Virus record (IMG/VR): IMGVR_UViG_3300046501_000132
Location: 62,001 to 126,000 of that record
DNA from: a virus
DNA length: 64,000 nucleotides
Strand: one strand, 5' to 3'
Shown: positions 1 through 7,095 of the stretch, piece after piece
Numbering within the stretch: the first letter of the stretch is position 1
Layout: the number at the start of each line of letters is the position of its first letter
Made by a program: the position numbers and the translations under genes
Notes under the pieces: generated by a model
What the model was told of the DNA's origin: nothing
The model's input: the letters and a program-made list of their open reading frames with translations, nothing else
Database searches by the model: none

Positions 1-57
1 GCGTGGACTTGCCGGACCCAGGAAGTCCACGCACAATCACCAAGGTGTTTTTGACAA
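1..57 (-). CDS. N-terminal fragment of a P-loop nucleotide kinase, cut by window edge
   Basis: Read on the minus strand, the first 19 residues end in a Walker A loop (GLPGSGKST) preceded by a hydrophobic beta strand (TLVIVR). This is the typical start of small P-loop kinases of the polynucleotide-kinase/AAA_33 type. The start is a TTG at 57, with a GTG one codon earlier at 60. Only the nucleotide-binding loop is visible, so the substrate cannot be named. In phages with hypermodified thymine, P-loop kinases that phosphorylate hydroxymethyl-uracil in DNA are known, so the rest of the gene is worth inspecting. Confidence 0.6.
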
Positions 58-93
58 CACGTGGCGCGCAAATACTCACTTCAAAACCGAGAC

Positions 94-489
94 TCAAAAT
101 TTTACTTCCTTATAGATTTTGAAATCGTCCCGCAGTTCCTTCAGGATTTCCCTAATAGGAGTGTCGCAAGATTCATTCAGAGAAAACACACCCTGCGTAC
201 AACGCCCATCAGAGGACTTGAACGCAAGCCATTTGTCTATTACCCCGCCGCTCAAACTTTCATGATGAAATTCTTCTACTCGCTTGGTAAGACGGTCATC
301 ACGCCAGAATAGAACCAACCTTGGATCTTTATCCAGTTTGGCGTTTAGCCTGTCGATGAAAGCCTTGGCGGCTTCCCAACGGGCTAGTTCACGTTTAGTA
401 TATGGCTTGTGCTCGTAGATCATTTTATTGTTTAAATCGAGTACCGCATTGAGGGCATTCACAAATACGTCTAGACAACCTACCGGCAC
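94..489 (-). CDS. hypothetical protein (131 aa)
   Basis: Open frame between the kinase fragment and a 40-aa ORF, reading in the same direction. The first available start is GTG at 489, since an in-frame stop lies a short way upstream and no ATG occurs between. The protein is charged and mostly helical in appearance, with Lys/Glu-rich ends and no recognisable catalytic motif. I do not recognise the family. It probably belongs to the same minus-strand transcript as UvsY. Confidence 0.6.
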   Translation of the reverse strand: MPVGCLDVFVNALNAVLDLNNKMIYEHKPYTKRELARWEAAKAFIDRLNAKLDKDPRLVLFWRDDRLTKRVEEFHHESLSGGVIDKWLAFKSSDGRCTQGVFSLNESCDTPIREILKELRDDFKIYKEVKF

Positions 490-513
490 GACGAATGTGC
501 AACGGCGTATCTC

Positions 514-636
514 TTAGATAACTAAGGGCTTTATCGAAGTCGCCTCAAACTCAGTCAAAACTATCTTACAGTCCATTATACTTTCGTTGGTCTCCGCCCG
601 TAGGCGGTAAACCATTTCAGCAGTAATTGCAGGCAT
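514..636 (-). CDS. small hypothetical protein (40 aa)
   Basis: ATG at 636 follows the TAA of the UvsY gene (637-639) directly, an arrangement typical of translational coupling in phage operons. The product (MPAITAEMVYRLR...) is acidic and has no recognisable motif. The contiguous position and start codon support it; there is no homology evidence. Confidence 0.45.
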   Translation of the reverse strand: MPAITAEMVYRLRAETNESIMDCKIVLTEFEATSIKPLVI

Positions 637-1080
637 TTATAGACCCAGCATCATCTTCCGATAGTCGATCGCATTCTTGATATCGAAACCGCGTTGACGG
701 AGTTGACCCTTAGCATCCTCAAGGAACTTCACCGTGCGCTCGGTTTCCTTCACAATAGTTCGCATCTCAACCACAAGCGGGTCGATGTTCATATGGCTGG
801 GAATATCGGTCTTCAGAATCGCCTCGGTTAGAGGCTCTTTCTTGTAGACTTCTGACGACTCTTTACCTGCGTAGTAACGCTGACGCTTGTGTTCGAGCTT
901 GTGAAGCGCTGTGTATAATTCACCGAGCTTCCGAGACTTGAGGATGTAAATTCGGTTAATACTCGTGAAGATTTTCGAGTTTCGAAGGGCTTCCCCGTCA
1001 AGATCATCAGGGTTGATAGCCAGAAGGCGATCAACTTCGCCCTCAATTTCTTCATACGTTGCTTCCTTGTGGTCCATCAT
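637..1080 (-). CDS. uvsY: UvsY-like recombination mediator
   Basis: In T4, UvsY loads the UvsX recombinase onto gp32-covered single-stranded DNA. The 147-aa length is close to T4 UvsY (137 aa). The second half has the same layout as I remember it: a Lys/Arg-rich helix leading to a YYAGK motif, then PLTEAILKTD, an FLEDAK helix, and a C-terminal RGFDIKNAIDYRK motif matching the RGF-IK--D-R pattern of T4. UvsW is encoded nearby on the opposite strand and gp32 elsewhere in the window, which fits the T4 recombination pathway. The start is one of two consecutive ATGs (1080 or 1077), inside the end of the upstream gene (29-base overlap). The assignment rests on motif and context. Confidence 0.8.
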   Translation of the reverse strand: MMDHKEATYEEIEGEVDRLLAINPDDLDGEALRNSKIFTSINRIYILKSRKLGELYTALHKLEHKRQRYYAGKESSEVYKKEPLTEAILKTDIPSHMNIDPLVVEMRTIVKETERTVKFLEDAKGQLRQRGFDIKNAIDYRKMMLGL

Positions 1081-1963
1081 TTTCCTTCAGTTTCACCTGG
1101 GCGATGATACTCTTGATCTTCGCGTTCAGGTCTTGGTTATCGAGTTCATAGTGAGTCCGGTGATCACCCAGAATCCCGGTGTAGCGGCGATAGCTGACAT
1201 GTGGTAGGAAAGTTTGGATGATCAGGTCATCCAGTTCCTTCTCCAGCTTCTCGCGCTCAGTCGCACCCTTCTTGGCGAAAGACAGTACGTTGGTCTCACG
1301 CTCCGATTCCAGACGCGCCTTGACGAATTCTAGACCCTTGGTTGTCAGCTTCGCAACGTTCGATTCACGCACACCCCTGTTATCGCTGATAACCGGGCGA
1401 GTACCATAGCATTGTTCCTTGAACCACTTCTTCCAGAACAGAGCGTTGTTGCTGACATAGCGCCCGGCATAGCCTTGTGCTACCAGCCAATCCGAAAGAG
1501 CACCAGCTGTCATATTCAGAGTCTTGGCTGCTTCCTTGATGCCAAGTAGAGTCGGAAGCGCAGCCGGCACATCCATATTTCGGAATACGGGAACGGCAGT
1601 ATTTTGCTTTGCAGACTTCACTGATTTCTTACGCGGCGTGGTCTTCTTCGAATGGTGTGCTGTCGGCTGGGATTGAGCGAGAGCAAGTACTTGATCAGTG
1701 ACTTGCTTTGCCCAGTTAGCAAACGGGGTCACGTTGATGTTGGATGCGTCACGACCAATCTTACCAAGCGTCTTCGCGCTAAGATAGATACCATCGAACA
1801 GATTAACCTCACGGTTCTTGCCCTTGGTGTGGTGACGAAGCGAGGCGGTGCGCGAATAGCCAGTGGCCGGCACACAGTCGATCAGGTTGAAAAGCACTTG
1901 ACCATTTTCGTAGGCACCACGAATCGTATGGCCGTTGTAGGTACGTTGGAAACGATTGCTCAT
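1052..1963 (-). CDS. phage antirepressor-like DNA-binding protein
   Basis: This 303-aa protein starts with a short beta-rich region (residues 5-55), has a Lys/Ser/Pro-rich linker around 105-125, and then a helical domain near 140-215 with LGIKEAAKTLNM...LSDWL and a later ...TTKGLEFVKARL segment. That second part resembles the KilAC-type C-terminal domain of phage antirepressors. The last about 80 residues are charged and probably coiled. It overlaps the uvsY start by 29 bases, so the two are likely co-translated. A sigma70-like promoter (1997-2025) lies just upstream. Its role in a lytic T4-type phage is unclear; it could regulate early genes or bind host DNA. Confidence 0.5.
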   Translation of the reverse strand: MSNRFQRTYNGHTIRGAYENGQVLFNLIDCVPATGYSRTASLRHHTKGKNREVNLFDGIYLSAKTLGKIGRDASNINVTPFANWAKQVTDQVLALAQSQPTAHHSKKTTPRKKSVKSAKQNTAVPVFRNMDVPAALPTLLGIKEAAKTLNMTAGALSDWLVAQGYAGRYVSNNALFWKKWFKEQCYGTRPVISDNRGVRESNVAKLTTKGLEFVKARLESERETNVLSFAKKGATEREKLEKELDDLIIQTFLPHVSYRRYTGILGDHRTHYELDNQDLNAKIKSIIAQVKLKENDGPQGSNV

Positions 1964-1996
1964 TTAGAAATTTCCATTCTATGTTAGGAAAGTCGT

Positions 1997-2025
1997 ATTC
2001 TATCCTGTCTAATATGTAAAGTCTA
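1997..2025 (-). promoter_or_regulatory. putative sigma70-like promoter (minus strand)
   Basis: On the minus strand, TAGACT (2025-2020), a 17-base spacer and TAGAAT (2002-1997) stand 34 bases before the antirepressor-like gene. The same -35 variant TAGACT occurs at 61623. Assigned by eye. Confidence 0.45.
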
Positions 2026-2071
2026 ATGATAGATATGAATAATGCCCCAGAGTTTCCCCTGAGGCTTGCTA

Positions 2072-2335
2072 TCAAAAGTTATTTACTTGTCTATCAAATT
2101 CATCATGAAATCTATTATAGTCTTCAACGCTTAATGGTAGCCATATTGGTCCTGTTAGATACTTCTCAGGATTGCGTTGGTACATAGATTTCAAATTATT
2201 CCCTGAAGGACACCAGTGTAGCTTGCCTCTACTATCCAATATGATATAGACACCCTGACCTTGCCCGCCTACATACTTTGGGTGATTATATGATTGTAGA
2301 ATATCCAGACTATCTCTAGGTATGAACTGACTCAT
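2072..2335 (-). CDS. hypothetical protein (87 aa)
   Basis: ATG start at 2335. The small protein has a beta-rich centre with Gly-rich turns (YVGGQGQGVYIILDSRGK) and an acidic, aromatic C terminus. No family recognised. It lies between the promoter of the antirepressor-like gene and the non-coding block 2341-2735. Codon usage and composition resemble the neighbours, which supports a real gene. Confidence 0.55.
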   Translation of the reverse strand: MSQFIPRDSLDILQSYNHPKYVGGQGQGVYIILDSRGKLHWCPSGNNLKSMYQRNPEKYLTGPIWLPLSVEDYNRFHDEFDRQVNNF

Positions 2336-2340
2336 TATTT

Positions 2341-2735
2341 CTTCCTACTATTCTTAATTCCCTTATTCCTCGGGAAGGTGAAATTCAGGATAAGATGGCC
2401 CAAGCCACTAGGGCTCAGATCCATAACGGAATCCTACCTAGCGGTTGAACCATTATCCCAGTGAACTCGTAAACGGAGCCAACACAGGCCGGAGGTTGGA
2501 CTGCTCCCCTCCAGTAGTCATATCCTCTTGCGCTGTCTAAACAGTTAAACAGTCGAACCCCCAGGATTACACCGGCCTAAAGCCTAGATTGCGGGGTGTG
2601 GCTAGTTCGATACACAGTAACCACGAACGAAATCAGCGTGCTGCCGTCTGCATACCGACCACGCTGATAGTAATACTTAGGTGCCGATTCTAACCTATTC
2701 GGCTATGGAAGTCTACCAGTCCTAAGTAACTTTAT
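2341..2735. other. 395-base non-coding block with several closed stems
   Basis: No credible ORF lies here, between a minus-strand and a plus-strand gene. Several paired segments are visible: GGATAA (2388) with TTATCC (2453), with GCCC/GGGC inside; AGGCCGG (2486) with CCGGCCT (2572); ATCAGCGTG with CACGCTGAT (about 2631-2669); and ACTTAGG (2675) with CCTAAGT (2721), enclosing the hairpin GCCGA/TCGGC. The stems look tRNA-like in size, but D-, anticodon- and T-arms cannot be placed correctly on either strand. It may be structured RNA, decayed tRNA genes or a replication or regulatory site. Strand unknown. Confidence 0.4.
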
Positions 2736-3014
2736 ATGAACCCTACTGAGAAAGCTATGAACCGCGAAACCCGCAAGGTCATGAAGGAACTGAAACAACG
2801 CCTGACCGATTTCTTCTTCATCTACTATGATCATAAGACTTCGCGTCACATATACAACCATCCTGAGAACGCAGTTCCGATGATTCGTGAAGCTATCTCT
2901 ACCGGAATCACCTCAAGGTCGCGTCTAGCCATCTACGGCACTGCTCTACGCGATTCTCTGGAGTACCAGCGCCTACTCCTGGAGGAAAACCAGCGGAAGG
3001 CTCTAGTGAGCTAA
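2736..3014 (+). CDS. hypothetical protein (92 aa)
   Basis: ATG start, first gene of the plus-strand block that continues into UvsW 38 bases downstream. The product is basic and helical, with RETRKVMKELKQRL near the N terminus and no cysteines or membrane segments. Not recognised. The ATG at 2757 (MNRETRKV) is an alternative start. Confidence 0.55.
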   Translation: MNPTEKAMNRETRKVMKELKQRLTDFFFIYYDHKTSRHIYNHPENAVPMIREAISTGITSRSRLAIYGTALRDSLEYQRLLLEENQRKALVS

Positions 3015-3052
3015 AAAGCGCATCTGCGCTCAACATATAATAAGGATAAGAA

Positions 3053-4567
3053 ATGACGGACATCGTTATCGAGCGTGCAAATGCTGCATTCATCAGAATC
3101 TACACGGAAGACAACGGCATCCGTCAGGATATTGATGATCACTTTTCTTACATGGAGCCGGGATTCGTTAAAAATCGCTGGACGAAGTGGAACGGTCAGG
3201 TAAGATTATTCAAGAGACGAGGTAACACCCTACCATATGGGTGCTTGTCGATGCTCTTGGAACTTGCGAAAGAACGAGGATGGAAGTTTGAGTTGGATAC
3301 TGCTTTCCGGAACGACATCACTAATGTCACCAGAGAACAGTTGGCCGATTGGGTGAATACTCTAGACCTACATACTGGTGGAATGTCCATTGATCCATAT
3401 CACTACCAGATGGATGCGTTGTATGAGGGAATTAAGTATAGTCGGCGCGTGATTCTTGCAGCTACCTCTGCTGGTAAGTCGTTGATCGCTTATATGCTGA
3501 CTCGGTACTACGAAATGATTAGCAATGAGGACGGAAAGAAGATTCTGATCTTGGTTCCATCACAGATGCTGGTTGATCAGATGTACGCGGACTTCCAGGA
3601 CTATTCAAGCCACAACGGATGGAAGGTTCACGAGAACGTTCACACCATTATGGAAGGTCGTCCGAAGAATGCTAATAAGATGGTCTACATCTCAACTTGG
3701 CAGTCGATCTTTGAAGAGGATGAAGAATACTTCAAGCAGTTCGGACGGATCATCAACGATGAAACCCACCTAGCCAGCGGGAAGTCGATCACCACTATCA
3801 TGAACCACGCCACCAACGCATATCAGCGTGTGGGTATGACTGGTACTCTGAAGGCCGAAAAGATCCACCCAATTTTGGTGATGAGCCTGTTTGGTCCCAT
3901 CAAGAGAGTGGTCACGACGAAACAGTTGATTGATGGCGGGCAGGCCACTGAGGTCGATATTAAGATGTTCCAGTTGGATTATCCGTCTGAGGAACGTCAG
4001 TATGTTGCCAAGTGTAATTACCAGAAGGAAATTGAATTCCTTGTTGCACACGAATATCGTAATCGCATTCTGGCCAATCTGGCTGCATCGGTAAAGGGTA
4101 ACACTCTAGTTATGTTTGATCGACTAGAGCATATTGAACACGTAAGGAGATTACTAGAAAAGATTGATCACGGTAAATCAGTCTACGTGATCACCGGTGA
4201 TGTTAACAAGGATGAGCGCGGAGCCATTAAGGCTATCGCTGAGCGGGAAGATGGTGTAATCGTGCTAGGCACGTCAGGATGCGTTTCGACGGGCCTATCC
4301 ATTAAGAAGCTACGAAACCTGATCTTCGCTCATCCTAGCAAGTCTATCATTAAGATTCTACAGGCTGTTGGTCGTATCCTCCGTCTGCATAACGAAAAGG
4401 GCGATGCTCACGTGTATGATCTTATTGATAACTTGTCATACGATGATAAACCAAACTATGCGCTGAAACACGCGATGGAGCGTTGGGGTATCTATAAGGA
4501 AAGTGAGTTCCCAGTTTCATTCAAGAAGATTGAAATGAAGTCTCACGCCTCGTTATTCAAGGATTAA
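3053..4567 (+). CDS. uvsW: UvsW-like superfamily 2 helicase
   Basis: UvsW of T4 (503 aa; here 504) unwinds R-loops and branched DNA and drives the switch to recombination-dependent replication. Visible motifs are Walker A (ATSAGKSLIAY, about residue 138), a DETH Walker B (INDETHL, about 236), the TGT motif III (GMTGTL), and in the second RecA-like domain GTSGCVSTGLSIK and QAVGRILR (motif VI). The about 110 residues before the helicase core match the extra N-terminal domain of UvsW. The start ATG has AAGGAT at a good distance. Next to UvsY and on the opposite strand. Confident from motifs and length. Confidence 0.9.
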   Translation: MTDIVIERANAAFIRIYTEDNGIRQDIDDHFSYMEPGFVKNRWTKWNGQVRLFKRRGNTLPYGCLSMLLELAKERGWKFELDTAFRNDITNVTREQLADWVNTLDLHTGGMSIDPYHYQMDALYEGIKYSRRVILAATSAGKSLIAYMLTRYYEMISNEDGKKILILVPSQMLVDQMYADFQDYSSHNGWKVHENVHTIMEGRPKNANKMVYISTWQSIFEEDEEYFKQFGRIINDETHLASGKSITTIMNHATNAYQRVGMTGTLKAEKIHPILVMSLFGPIKRVVTTKQLIDGGQATEVDIKMFQLDYPSEERQYVAKCNYQKEIEFLVAHEYRNRILANLAASVKGNTLVMFDRLEHIEHVRRLLEKIDHGKSVYVITGDVNKDERGAIKAIAEREDGVIVLGTSGCVSTGLSIKKLRNLIFAHPSKSIIKILQAVGRILRLHNEKGDAHVYDLIDNLSYDDKPNYALKHAMERWGIYKESEFPVSFKKIEMKSHASLFKD

Positions 4568-4568
4568 G

Positions 4569-4787
4569 ATGATTGAAGTTGAAGTGAAGGTAATAGGTCC
4601 GGGCGGTTGTGTCAACTTTCCGTATGAGCTCATTATGCGAGCACTACAGGCGGTTAATGCAGACGTGGAATATGTCAACGAGTATTACAAACCCAACATC
4701 TTCAGTCCCAACGAAGTGAAGACGGAAGACCTGTTGAAGAACTATAAGATCAAACTTGTAGCAGATCACCGCCCTTGGGGCGGATAA
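4569..4787 (+). CDS. hypothetical protein (72 aa)
   Basis: ATG one base after the uvsW stop, so probably translated by coupling. The product begins with a beta strand (MIEVEVKVIG) and has several tyrosines and no recognisable motif. T4 carries a small uvsW.1 gene directly after uvsW; the position is the same, but I cannot confirm similarity. An intrinsic terminator follows. Confidence 0.6.
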   Translation: MIEVEVKVIGPGGCVNFPYELIMRALQAVNADVEYVNEYYKPNIFSPNEVKTEDLLKNYKIKLVADHRPWGG

Positions 4788-4790
4788 GCA

Positions 4791-4822
4791 AAAAGCCCTC
4801 AGGATTTCTCCTGAGGGCTTTT
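4791..4822. terminator. bidirectional intrinsic terminator
   Basis: A perfect 14-base-pair stem (AAAAGCCCTCAGGA / TCCTGAGGGCTTTT) with loop TTTC has T-runs readable on both strands. It lies between the converging uvsW and gp26 transcripts. Confidence 0.85.
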
Positions 4823-4839
4823 CTTTTGATAATATAGAA

Positions 4840-5025
4840 TCACATACCACCGAGTTGTTCAATATTACTCTTCTGCTTCTTGAGACGCTCTGCTTGCTCG
4901 TCTAGGTCGCGCTGGATGAAGAGTAGTTTGATGTCTAACTGCCAAGGGGTCATATTCATAATCTCGGCCAGGCTCATCTGGTGGTCGCGAACTAGCACGT
5001 GTTGTACCTCCAGTCGGTCAATCAC
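4840..5025 (-). CDS. small hub-assembly protein candidate (gp51-like position)
   Basis: A 61-aa helical protein (MSLAEIMNMTPWQLDIKLLFIQRDLDEQ inside it, then a Lys/Gln-rich coil). It follows the gp26-like gene with 14 bases between its GTG and the upstream stop, and no clear ribosome binding site. In T4 the hub chaperone gene 51 neighbours gene 26, so the position suggests a similar role. The frame stays open upstream into the end of the gp26 frame in the -1 register, so a frameshift fusion is also possible. Function not shown by sequence. Confidence 0.5.
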   Translation of the reverse strand: MIDRLEVQHVLVRDHQMSLAEIMNMTPWQLDIKLLFIQRDLDEQAERLKKQKSNIEQLGGM

Positions 5026-5039
5026 AGTGCCGCCAATGA

Positions 5040-5771
5040 TTATTGAAAAACCTCTTGAACAGAGTTAAATTCAATCTCGTGTATAGTTCCACACTTGGGA
5101 CAAGTCACGGTCTGTGAGTAGAATAGATGAGGCATACCTGTGAAGAACTTATCATATACGTCCTTCTTTTGCATCAACGTAAGCTGATCCCAGAATTCCT
5201 TCAATTGATCTCTCGTATAATCGTCTGATGAGTAAACATTCTCCGCATCGAAGATGGTGTCAATGCAGCTGATAATCGTTTCGATTTCATTTGTAGTGTC
5301 CGTATCAGCAGCCTCAAATAGCGCGATAGAAGGATAGCGGAACTTAATACCAATAGGATCGGCAATAATGATCGTATTAGTATGTCCTTCCTCTTCAACA
5401 ATCTTAAACTCTCGTAGGTCGATCTGAATAGGGATCGTCTGTCCGCACTTTTTCTCATCTTCATCATTTACGGTTTGACATAGATAAGTCTGGTCAATAA
5501 GTTCGCCAATCGAATTTTGACGCAAGCGTAGGAAAATTTCTTCCACAAGGAACAGCGGGAGGGTTTCCACATCTAGACCAGGAGTTTGATTACAGGCTTG
5601 AACTACCTGCTTAATTGCTTGCATCTTTTCTCGGTCGTCTTCCGCATCCTTAACTTGAATCAAGATGTCTTCCAGACCTACAGTGAACGGCGTGAGCGTG
5701 ATCTTTCCTTTTGGAAGAAATTTGCTTTTTACATCAAATGTCTTCTTAGGGATGATTGGTAGAGCGTTCAT
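5040..5771 (-). CDS. 26: T4 gp26-like baseplate hub protein
   Basis: A 243-aa protein with the N-terminal PKKTFDVKSKFLPKGKITL...PFTVGLEDILIQ pattern typical of the T4 baseplate gp26 family, which takes part in assembling the central baseplate hub. It carries two pairs of cysteines (C-Q-T...KKC and CPKC near the C terminus) that suggest a zinc knot. It is about 35 residues longer than T4 gp26. A CTAAATT late-promoter-like box lies 30 bases upstream on the same strand. The following 61-aa ORF may be coupled or fused. Family assignment from motif and neighbour. Confidence 0.7.
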   Translation of the reverse strand: MNALPIIPKKTFDVKSKFLPKGKITLTPFTVGLEDILIQVKDAEDDREKMQAIKQVVQACNQTPGLDVETLPLFLVEEIFLRLRQNSIGELIDQTYLCQTVNDEDEKKCGQTIPIQIDLREFKIVEEEGHTNTIIIADPIGIKFRYPSIALFEAADTDTTNEIETIISCIDTIFDAENVYSSDDYTRDQLKEFWDQLTLMQKKDVYDKFFTGMPHLFYSQTVTCPKCGTIHEIEFNSVQEVFQ

Positions 5772-5800
5772 TAGAGTTTCTCATAGTGTTGTATATGAAT

Positions 5801-5807
5801 AATTTAG
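5801..5807 (-). promoter_or_regulatory. late-promoter-like box CTAAATT
   Basis: On the minus strand CTAAATTATTC precedes the gp26 start by 30 bases. It matches the CTAAAT(A/T) box seen before most virion genes in this window. Confidence 0.45.
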
Positions 5808-5815
5808 CCTTTCAG

Positions 5816-5844
5816 TTTACCGATCTCATAGGACGAGCTATACT
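5816..5844 (+). promoter_or_regulatory. sigma70-like promoter before nrdB
   Basis: TTTACC (5816) - 17 bases - TATACT (5839). It is followed by an inverted repeat GCCTAGTAT/ATACTAGGC (5878-5904) that encloses CTAAATACT, possibly a second, late start site. Confidence 0.6.
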
Positions 5845-5943
5845 AGAAAACGTTATCGAACACCAGGAAGTGCTTTTGCCTAGTATGGGGTCTAAATACT
5901 AGGCTAACAGCATTTCCAAAAACGTTTCAAGGTATGGTATGAA

Positions 5944-6951
5944 ATGATTATCACGAACACTCCAAAAATTAAAACTCCAACGGAGTCGTACACTAATAAG
6001 GATTACCCAGAGGCATTAGACTTTGCGGAAAAACAGAATAGTGTTTTCTGGCTCCATGGTGAAGTAAAAGTTGAGAAAGACAAGCAGGACTTGCTTGTAA
6101 ATGTGACCCCCTCTGAAAAGCATGGGGTCACAACTGTTTCTAAGTTGTTTACCCGTTACGAACTATTCATTGGTGAAGAGTATTGGGGCGAGATTGTAGC
6201 GAAGCGTTACCCGCGTCCTGAGATTGTCCGGATGGCTAATGCGTTTTCGTTCTTTGAACTTAACGTTCATGCTCCGTTTTACGCCAAGCTGAATGAAGAA
6301 CTCGGTATTGCAACTGACGAATTCTACACATCTTATGCGAATGACCCGGTCCTAGCTGACCGTATGGCCTTTATTGATGAGATGCTAAATAGCGACGACG
6401 AATTGTTGTCTCTTGCTGCATTCTCAATGATTGAAGGTGCTGTTCTTTATTCATCGTTTGCGTTTCTCAAGCATTTCCAGAGCAACGGTAAGAACAAGAT
6501 GATGAACCTGGTTCGCGGGATTAACTTCTCAGTCCGCGACGAAAACCTGCACGCTATGGCTGGAGCCTGGCTCTTCAAGAAGGTACTTGAGGAACTTGGA
6601 CTGACTACTCCACAGAAACATAAGCTATTTGAGAAAATTAAGAAGGTTGCTCAGCGAGTATATGAGCACGAATGTCGTATTGTAGACATGATCTTCGAAA
6701 AGGGCGAGATTCCCGGTATTAATGCGGAGGACTTGAAGGCATTCGTCCGTAGTCGCATTAATATCTGCCTGAGCAACCTAGGTGTGGATACGATCTTCAC
6801 TCTGGCTGAAACTCAAAATACGATTGACGCGTGGTTCTACCGCAGCATCAACAATTTCCAGTTCAATGACTTCTTCAGCGGTATGGGGAATCAATACAAT
6901 CGTAATTGGGAGAAAACTGGTTTTATCTGGCGTGGGAAGGATAAGAAATGA
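5944..6951 (+). CDS. nrdB: class I ribonucleotide reductase, radical (beta) subunit
   Basis: NrdB generates the radical that NrdA needs to reduce ribonucleotides. At 335 aa it has the ferritin-type helices: MIEGAVLYSSFAF (third-helix glutamate, as E204 in E. coli) and VRDENLHAMAG (E-x-x-H, as E238/H241). The first iron half-site reads FFELNVHAPFY: His and the radical-position Tyr keep the usual four-residue spacing, but the Glu is four residues before the His instead of three. The expected first-helix Asp is also not obvious. It precedes nrdA, with a long hairpin between them, and a glutaredoxin gene follows. A promoter is at 5816. Confidence 0.9.
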   Translation: MIITNTPKIKTPTESYTNKDYPEALDFAEKQNSVFWLHGEVKVEKDKQDLLVNVTPSEKHGVTTVSKLFTRYELFIGEEYWGEIVAKRYPRPEIVRMANAFSFFELNVHAPFYAKLNEELGIATDEFYTSYANDPVLADRMAFIDEMLNSDDELLSLAAFSMIEGAVLYSSFAFLKHFQSNGKNKMMNLVRGINFSVRDENLHAMAGAWLFKKVLEELGLTTPQKHKLFEKIKKVAQRVYEHECRIVDMIFEKGEIPGINAEDLKAFVRSRINICLSNLGVDTIFTLAETQNTIDAWFYRSINNFQFNDFFSGMGNQYNRNWEKTGFIWRGKDKK

Positions 6952-6979
6952 TTTCTAATAGGGTTGAGGCATCGGCCCT

Positions 6980-7018
6980 ATACTCCGATACCAAATATAT
7001 CAGATGGTATCGGAGTAT
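6980..7018 (+). promoter_or_regulatory. long hairpin between nrdB and nrdA
   Basis: A perfect 13-base-pair stem ATACTCCGATACC / GGTATCGGAGTAT with a 13-base loop. No T-run follows, so it is not a standard terminator. It may be an RNA-processing, stability or attenuation element between the two reductase genes. Confidence 0.5.
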
Positions 7019-7095
7019 CTGCGAAAGGTATGATGTTTCAGGACAGAAAGGGTCGCATAGACATCTAGGTCATAGTGATAAATGTAGAGAATTTT

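Noticed and set aside
2388-2458. tRNA on plus or minus strand
   Set aside because: GGATAA/TTATCC and a D-arm-like hairpin exist, but D-like and T-like parts are in reversed order and no anticodon arm forms; a permuted tRNA was considered and has no further support.
2486-2578. tRNA-Leu/Ser-like gene
   Set aside because: A 7-pair closing stem and 93-base length fit, but positions 8-9, the D-arm and a TTCRA T-loop cannot be placed correctly on either strand.
6952-7095. Intron or split gene between nrdB and nrdA
   Set aside because: Both proteins are complete across their conserved regions; the gap contains only a hairpin.
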